64,000 nucleotides of DNA from Bradyrhizobium sp. B097. Its GTDB lineage: Bacteria > Pseudomonadota > Alphaproteobacteria > Rhizobiales > Xanthobacteraceae. The translations under genes and the position numbers were made by a program. The notes under the pieces are model-generated. The model had not been told where the DNA came from. It saw only the letters and a program-made list of their open reading frames with translations, and ran no database searches. Below, in pieces: positions 59,728 to 64,000 of this stretch (the first letter of the stretch is position 1; every line of letters starts with the position of its first letter). Location of the stretch: contig NZ_CP152412.1 in the NCBI RefSeq assembly GCF_038957035.1, positions 2,290,501 through 2,354,500 of the forward strand. Reading direction: 5' to 3'.

Positions 59728-60453
59728 TCAGCTATTCTCGACCAGGAACTCCACACGCTCGGCGGCGAAGCGCGAGCGCTTGGTCACCAGCGGGCGGTCC
59801 AGCATATCGACATCGGTCGCGTCGACCACGAGCACCGGCCGGCCCAGCGGCAGATCGAGCCGCGCGGCGTCGGTCGCATCGGCAATCGCCGCGGTGATCC
59901 GGGTCGAGGCGCGGTGGTAATCCTTCACGCCGTAGTGCCCGAGCAGCTTCGTCATCGAGCGAACGTCGGCGAACACGCTGCCGGCATCGGGAAACCGCTC
60001 GGCCGACAGCCAGGTGGTGGACACGCAGATCGGCGTCCGGTCGGCGAGCCGCACCGCCTCGATCCGGATCAGCGGCGCGCCGATCTTCAAACCCAGCTCG
60101 CGCGCGATCTCGCGATTGGCGACGTCGCTGCCTGCATCGATCAGCTGACCCCGCGGCTCGTGGCCGCCGGCGCCGACGATCTCGGAGAATCGCGTGCGCG
60201 AACGCAGCGGATAGGCGAGGCGCTGGGCTTCGACATAGGTGCCGCTGCCGCGCTCGGCGCGCACCAGGCCGCGCTCCGCCAATGCGGCGAGCGCTCGCCG
60301 CACCGTGTGACGGTTGACCCGGTAAGTCTCGGCGATCTCCATCTCGCCGGGCAGCTTTTCGCCGGCGGCAAAGCGGCCATCTGCGATGCCGCGCTCGATG
60401 CCGTCGGCGACTTGCCGCCACAAGGCGACGCCGGAACTTTCCTGCATGCTCAT
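59728..60453 (-). CDS. phnF: GntR/HutC-family repressor PhnF
   Basis: 241 aa. The winged helix (residues about 10-75, LPGEMEIAETYRVNRHTVRRALAALAERGLV) is followed by a UTRA ligand domain (about 90-235, RTRFSEIVGAGGHEPRGQLID). PhnF proteins repress phn genes in phosphate sufficiency. It faces phnG, with a long inverted repeat in between that I take as its operator. Confidence 0.94.
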   Translation of the reverse strand: MSMQESSGVALWRQVADGIERGIADGRFAAGEKLPGEMEIAETYRVNRHTVRRALAALAERGLVRAERGSGTYVEAQRLAYPLRSRTRFSEIVGAGGHEPRGQLIDAGSDVANREIARELGLKIGAPLIRIEAVRLADRTPICVSTTWLSAERFPDAGSVFADVRSMTKLLGHYGVKDYHRASTRITAAIADATDAARLDLPLGRPVLVVDATDVDMLDRPLVTKRSRFAAERVEFLVENS

Positions 60454-60480
60454 GGCGCGGTGATACCAGAAATCTTCGGT

Positions 60481-60498
60481 TTGTCACGAAACAGTCAT
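60481..60498 (+). promoter_or_regulatory. Pho-box-like site TTGTCAC-GAAA-CAGTCAT
   Basis: Two 7-bp repeats close to CTGTCAT separated by 4 bp, the standard PhoB arrangement; the second repeat has one mismatch. It lies between phnF and phnG, directly upstream of the PhnF operator candidate. Confidence 0.6.
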
Positions 60499-60509
60499 GG
60501 CGCTCGGCT

Positions 60510-60541
60510 ATCAAGTTGTCTATTATCATAGACAACTTGAT
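60510..60541. promoter_or_regulatory. Candidate PhnF operator ATCAAGTTGTCTA-N6-TAGACAACTTGAT
   Basis: Perfect 13-bp inverted repeat with a 6-bp spacer, 16 nt before the phnG start and 56 nt before phnF. The TGTCTA/TAGACA core is typical for HutC-subfamily GntR regulators. Confidence 0.7.
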
Positions 60542-60557
60542 GCAAGCAAGGTTGCCC

Positions 60558-61031
60558 ATGAATTCGACCATGAGTTCGACCGGACCAGACGGCAAACAGG
60601 CCCAGCGCAAGGCCGCGATGACGGTGCTGGCGCACTCCGCCGCGGCCGACATCGCAGGCAGGCTCGCGGCGATCGCGGTGCCCAGCCATGAAAACCTGCG
60701 GGAGCCGGAGAATGGCCTCGTGATGATGCGCGGGCGGATCGGCGGCGACGGTGCGCCGTTCAACCTCGGCGAGGCGACGGTGTCGCGCGCGGCGGTGCGG
60801 CTTGCGACCGGCGAGGTCGGCTTCGGCTACACGCTCGGCCGCGATGCGCACAAGGCGCAGATGATAGCGCTGTGCGACGCCATGGTGCAGTCGGCGGCAT
60901 TGTCCGGCGAGGTGGAGGCCAAGGTGATCGCGCCGTTGCGTGTCGCCATGAACGCCGAACGCGCCCGCAAGGCCGCCGAGACCGCGGCGACGCGGGTCGA
61001 TTTCTACACGATGGTGCGCGGTGAGGGGTGA
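60558..61031 (+). CDS. phnG: C-P lyase subunit PhnG
   Basis: 157-aa component of the PhnGHIJ core complex. With PhnI, PhnH and PhnL it makes ribose 1-methylphosphonate triphosphate. The conserved PEnGLVMMRGRIGGDGAPFNLGEATVSRA region and the C-terminal TRVDFYTMVRGE are visible in the sequence. The ATG at 60558 is preferred (AAGG 7 nt upstream); a TTG at 60516 would lie inside the operator. First gene of phnGHIJK. Confidence 0.93.
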   Translation: MNSTMSSTGPDGKQAQRKAAMTVLAHSAAADIAGRLAAIAVPSHENLREPENGLVMMRGRIGGDGAPFNLGEATVSRAAVRLATGEVGFGYTLGRDAHKAQMIALCDAMVQSAALSGEVEAKVIAPLRVAMNAERARKAAETAATRVDFYTMVRGEG

Positions 61032-61035
61032 TGCA

Positions 61036-61644
61036 ATGACGACGATTGCCGAAATGCCCGCAGGCTTTGCCGACAAGGTGCTGTCGGCGCAATCCACGTT
61101 CCGTTCCGTGATGGATGCGATGGCGCGTCCGGGCAGCGTGCAGCGGGTCGCCGCTGATGTCGGAACGCCGGCCGGCATGATGCGCGGCTCTGCCGCGATC
61201 GCGCTGACGCTGTTCGATCACGACACGCCGATCTGGCTCGATGCTGCGATGTCGGCGATGCCGGACGTCGCCCGCTGGCTGAAGTTTCACGCCAGCGCGC
61301 CGGTGGTTACGGATTCCGCGATCGCAAGCTTCGCGCTGATCGGCGATGCGGCAAGCCTGCCGGCGCTGGAGCGTTTCGCGTTCGGCAGCAGCGAATATCC
61401 TGACCGCTCGACCACGCTGATCCTGCAGGTCGGCAGCCTGACGCAGGGCCCGGCCTTCGAGCTGAAGGGTCCCGGCATCGACGGCAGCGCGCTGCTGCAG
61501 GCGATGATCAAGCCGAGCGACCTGTTCCAGCGGCTGTCGATCAATGAAGCGCTGTTCCCGCGCGGCATCGACGTCGTGCTGGTCCATGACGACAAGATTG
61601 TCGCGATCCCGCGCACCACGCGGCTGATCGCAAGCGGAGTGTGA
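61036..61644 (+). CDS. phnH: C-P lyase subunit PhnH
   Basis: 202 aa. The N-terminal GFADKVLSAQSTFRSVMDAMARPG and the later LFDHDTPIWLD and GPGIDG motifs are typical of PhnH, a PLP-fold-like structural subunit without PLP. GAGGGG lies about 8 nt before the ATG at 61036, and the PhnG stop is 4 nt upstream. Confidence 0.93.
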   Translation: MTTIAEMPAGFADKVLSAQSTFRSVMDAMARPGSVQRVAADVGTPAGMMRGSAAIALTLFDHDTPIWLDAAMSAMPDVARWLKFHASAPVVTDSAIASFALIGDAASLPALERFAFGSSEYPDRSTTLILQVGSLTQGPAFELKGPGIDGSALLQAMIKPSDLFQRLSINEALFPRGIDVVLVHDDKIVAIPRTTRLIASGV

Positions 61645-61647
61645 GCG

Positions 61648-62751
61648 ATGTATGTAGCCGTCAAGGGTGGCGAGCGCGCCATCGAGAACGCTCATCGGCT
61701 GCTCGCGCATGAGCGGCGCGGCGATCGCGATGTGCCCGAGGTGACTCTGGCGCAGATCTCCGAGCAGCTCGCGCTCGGCGTCGACCGCGTGATGACCGAA
61801 GGCTCGCTCTACGACCGCGAACTTGCGGCGCTCGCGATCAAGCAGGCGCGCGGCGACATGATCGAGGCGATCTTCCTGGTTCGCGCCTTCCGCGCCACGC
61901 TGCCGCGGTTCGGCGCCACCGAGCCGGTCAACACCGGCGCGATGCAGGTGCGGCGGCGCATCTCCTCGACCTTCAAGGACGTTCCGGGCGGCCAGATCCT
62001 GGGGCCGACCTTCGACTACACTCATCGCCTGCTCGATCCGCAGCTCGCGGAAGGTTTTGTGCCGGAGCAGCCGGCGACCGCGGAAGCATCGCAGGCGGCA
62101 ACGCCGCGGGTCACCGACATTCTCGGCCGCGACGGCCTGATCGAATCGTCGCCGCAGGCAGATAGCGACGCGGCGGTCGGCGACCTCACGCGCGAGCCGC
62201 TGAGCTTCCCGGCTGATCGCGATCTGCGGCTGCAGAATCTGGCCCGCGGCGACGAAGGCTTCCTGCTCGCACTCGGCTATTCGACGCAGCGCGGCTATGG
62301 CCGCAATCATCCCTTCGCCGGCGAGATCCGCTTCGGCGAGGTCGAGGTCGAATTCTCAGCCGAAGACGTCGGCTTCGCGGTGCCGCTCGGCTCGATCGAA
62401 CTCACCGAGTGCCAGATGGTCAACCAGTTCAAGGGCTCGACGACAGAGGCGCCGTGCTTCACACGCGGCTATGGCCTCGCCTTCGGCCAGAGCGAGCGCA
62501 AGACCATGTCGATGGCGCTGGTCGACCGCGCGCTGCGTGCGCGCGAGCTCGGCGAGGAGGCGGGAGCGCCGGCGCAGGACGAGGAGTTCGTGATGTCGCA
62601 CTCCGACAATGTCCAGTCGACCGGATTCGTCGAGCATCTCAAGCTGCCGCATTACGTCGACTTCCAGTCCGAGCTCGGCCTGCTCCGCAAGCTACGGCAG
62701 GAATTCGCGGAAGCCAACGAGGCCGTGGAACTGCAGGAGGCCGCGGAATGA
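61648..62751 (+). CDS. phnI: C-P lyase subunit PhnI
   Basis: 367 aa. PhnI carries the nucleosidase/transferase activity that attaches the phosphonate to ribose triphosphate in place of adenine. The N-terminal MYVAVKGGERAIENAHRLLA and the central VRRRISSTFKDVPGGQILGPTFDYTHRLLDP are diagnostic. It starts 3 nt after PhnH and its stop overlaps the PhnJ start (ATGA). Confidence 0.95.
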   Translation: MYVAVKGGERAIENAHRLLAHERRGDRDVPEVTLAQISEQLALGVDRVMTEGSLYDRELAALAIKQARGDMIEAIFLVRAFRATLPRFGATEPVNTGAMQVRRRISSTFKDVPGGQILGPTFDYTHRLLDPQLAEGFVPEQPATAEASQAATPRVTDILGRDGLIESSPQADSDAAVGDLTREPLSFPADRDLRLQNLARGDEGFLLALGYSTQRGYGRNHPFAGEIRFGEVEVEFSAEDVGFAVPLGSIELTECQMVNQFKGSTTEAPCFTRGYGLAFGQSERKTMSMALVDRALRARELGEEAGAPAQDEEFVMSHSDNVQSTGFVEHLKLPHYVDFQSELGLLRKLRQEFAEANEAVELQEAAE

Positions 62752-63632
62752 ATGCGCCGACGTACAATTTCGCCTATCTCGACGAGCAGACCAAGCGGAT
62801 GATCCGCCGCGCGATCTTGAAGGCGATCGCGATTCCCGGCTATCAGGTGCCGTTCGCGAGCCGCGAGATGCCCATGCCCTATGGCTGGGGCACCGGTGGC
62901 GTGCAGGTGACGGCGGCGATCCTCGGCCCCGACGACGTGCTGAAGGTGATCGACCAGGGTTCGGACGATACCACCAACGCGATCTCGATCCGCAAGTTCT
63001 TCGGCAAGACCGCGGGTGTCGCGACCACGACCTCGACCACGGATGCGACCGTGATCCAGACCCGGCACCGCATTCCGGAGGCGTCGCTGCACGCCGGACA
63101 GGTGCTGGTCTATCAGGTGCCGATCCCCGAGCCGCTGCGCTTCCTCGAGCCGCGCGAGACCGAGACGCGGCGCATGCACGCGCTCGCCGAATACGGGCTG
63201 ATGCATGTCAAGCTCTACGAGGACATCGCGCGCTTCGGCCACATCGCGACCGCCTACGCCTATCCGGTGAAGGTGAATGCACGCTACGTGATGGACCCGT
63301 CGCCGACGCCGAAGTTCGATAATCCGAAGATGGACAATTGCGCGGCCTTGCAGCTGTTCGGCGCCGGCCGCGAGAAGCGCATCTACGCGATCCCGCCCTA
63401 TACCACGGTGGTCTCGCTGGATTTCGAGGATCATCCGTTCACGCGCTACCGCTTTGATGCGCCCTGCGCGCTGTGCGGCGCCGATAGTTCCTATCTCGAC
63501 GAGATCGTCACCGACGACAAGGGCGGGCGGATGTTCGTCTGCTCCGACACCGACTTCTGCGAGCAGCGCCAGGCCGCCGGCCATCACGGCACCGAGAGCG
63601 CGGCGCCGCACAAGGAGAAGGCGCATGTCTGA
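62748..63632 (+). CDS. phnJ: C-P lyase PhnJ (radical SAM)
   Basis: 294-aa catalytic subunit that cleaves the C-P bond by radical SAM chemistry. The cluster cysteines are Cys240, Cys243 and Cys265, and Cys271 corresponds to the thiyl-radical cysteine; the spacing equals that of E. coli PhnJ shifted by one. The start overlaps PhnI and the last codons overlap phnK by 8 nt. The frame is open upstream to 62409, but that part is inside phnI. Confidence 0.96.
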   Translation: MNAPTYNFAYLDEQTKRMIRRAILKAIAIPGYQVPFASREMPMPYGWGTGGVQVTAAILGPDDVLKVIDQGSDDTTNAISIRKFFGKTAGVATTTSTTDATVIQTRHRIPEASLHAGQVLVYQVPIPEPLRFLEPRETETRRMHALAEYGLMHVKLYEDIARFGHIATAYAYPVKVNARYVMDPSPTPKFDNPKMDNCAALQLFGAGREKRIYAIPPYTTVVSLDFEDHPFTRYRFDAPCALCGADSSYLDEIVTDDKGGRMFVCSDTDFCEQRQAAGHHGTESAAPHKEKAHV

Positions 63633-64000
63633 GCTCTCGAGCCTCGACAACGACCAGCCGCTGCTGGTGGCCGAGGGGCTTGCGAAGAATTACGGCCGGC
63701 TCCCGGCCTGCCGCGATGTCTCGTTCGCGCTCTATCCCGGCGAGGTGCTGGCGATCGTCGGCGAGTCCGGTTCGGGCAAGTCGACCCTGCTGCAGCTGCT
63801 TTCCGCGCAGCTCGCGCCGAGCGCGGGGCGGGTGTCCTACCGGATGCGCGACGGCGTGCTGCGCGATCTTGCCGAACTCGGCGAGGCCGAGCGGCGCTTC
63901 CTGTTCCGCACCGACTGGGGCTTTGTGCACCAGGACCCGGCGCAAGGGCTGCGCATGGGCGTGTCGGCCGGCGCCAACGTCGGCGAGCGGCTGATGGCGG
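63625..64000 (+). CDS. phnK: C-P lyase-associated ATP-binding protein PhnK (N-terminal part, cut by window edge)
   Basis: 125 codons are visible. ABC ATPase of the DppF-like type that docks on the PhnGHIJ core rather than on a membrane permease. Walker A is GESGSGKST, and the Q-loop region WGFVHQDPAQGLRMGVSAG is PhnK-like. The ATG overlaps the PhnJ end. phnL, and probably phnN, are expected beyond the right edge. Confidence 0.93.
   Translation, partial: MSELSSLDNDQPLLVAEGLAKNYGRLPACRDVSFALYPGEVLAIVGESGSGKSTLLQLLSAQLAPSAGRVSYRMRDGVLRDLAELGEAERRFLFRTDWGFVHQDPAQGLRMGVSAGANVGERLMA

Noticed and set aside
60760..62310. 516-codon leftward frame opposite phnG, phnH and phnI
   Set aside because: Three C-P lyase genes with exact junctions lie on the other strand.

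Overview
The window looks like a chromosomal segment of a Bradyrhizobium-type alphaproteobacterium. The grounds are the high G+C content with strong third-position GC bias, the aap and liv amino-acid transporter styles, acyl-CoA synthetases embedded in liv cassettes, a full C-P lyase locus, abundant short palindromic intergenic repeats, and many GTG starts with ATGA translational overlaps. The genus is an inference; no rRNA or marker gene lies in the window. I saw no tRNA or rRNA gene, insertion sequence, CRISPR array or phage gene.

Layout. (1) 1-13694: an acid-activation and beta-oxidation-like locus. A leftward operon encodes an FAD oxidoreductase, LivF, LivG, a long-chain acyl-CoA synthetase and LivH (cut by the window edge), divergent from a TetR regulator. 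A second TetR regulator heads a rightward operon (acyl-CoA synthetase, SDR, enoyl-CoA hydratase, nitronate-monooxygenase-like flavoprotein, Liv-type binding protein). It is divergent from a DUF35 / thiolase-like pair in which the thiolase nucleophile Cys is Ser. (2) 13860-26289: mixed housekeeping and small genes: DUF417 protein, two serine beta-lactamase-like hydrolases, glycogen genes glgC-glgA, a three-domain rhodanese, a secreted beta-propeller protein, a stand-alone ClpX-like zinc microprotein, a MocR regulator and a DUF983 protein. (3) 26439-35929: two MFS transporters and an amino-acid uptake locus (RpiR regulator, class-III aminotransferase, AapJ, Asp/Glu racemase-like enzyme, AapQ and AapM) with no ATPase gene in the window.

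(4) 36803-48911: a one-directional, roughly 12-kb catabolic island. It has a GntR regulator, two tandem amidases, a Liv-type binding protein, a CnbZ-like putative aminomuconate deaminase, a Tat-exported flavin amine oxidase, a periplasmic cytochrome c, an exported RidA imine deaminase, an M20 hydrolase, an aspartate-dehydrogenase family protein and a nicotinamidase. I consider this the most interesting system here: the amine oxidase, cytochrome c and exported RidA form a plausible periplasmic amine-dehydrogenation and imine-hydrolysis chain. (5) 49001-53086: a divergent HemC-like protein, a crotonase, and a Rieske oxygenase facing a LysR regulator across a 27-bp perfect palindrome.

(6) 53123-64000: the phosphonate (C-P lyase) locus. 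Leftward are the hexapeptide transferase, phnM and the 2H-type Phn protein; rightward are phnC, phnD, phnE1 and phnE2; phnF is divergent from phnGHIJK, with phnK cut by the window edge. Two Pho-box-like sites and a 13-bp-arm PhnF operator candidate can be seen.

At least six families of palindromic repeats (called A-F below) are scattered between genes. One of them (F) sits inside reading frames at two loci, supplying the N-terminal region of one protein and the C-terminus of another.
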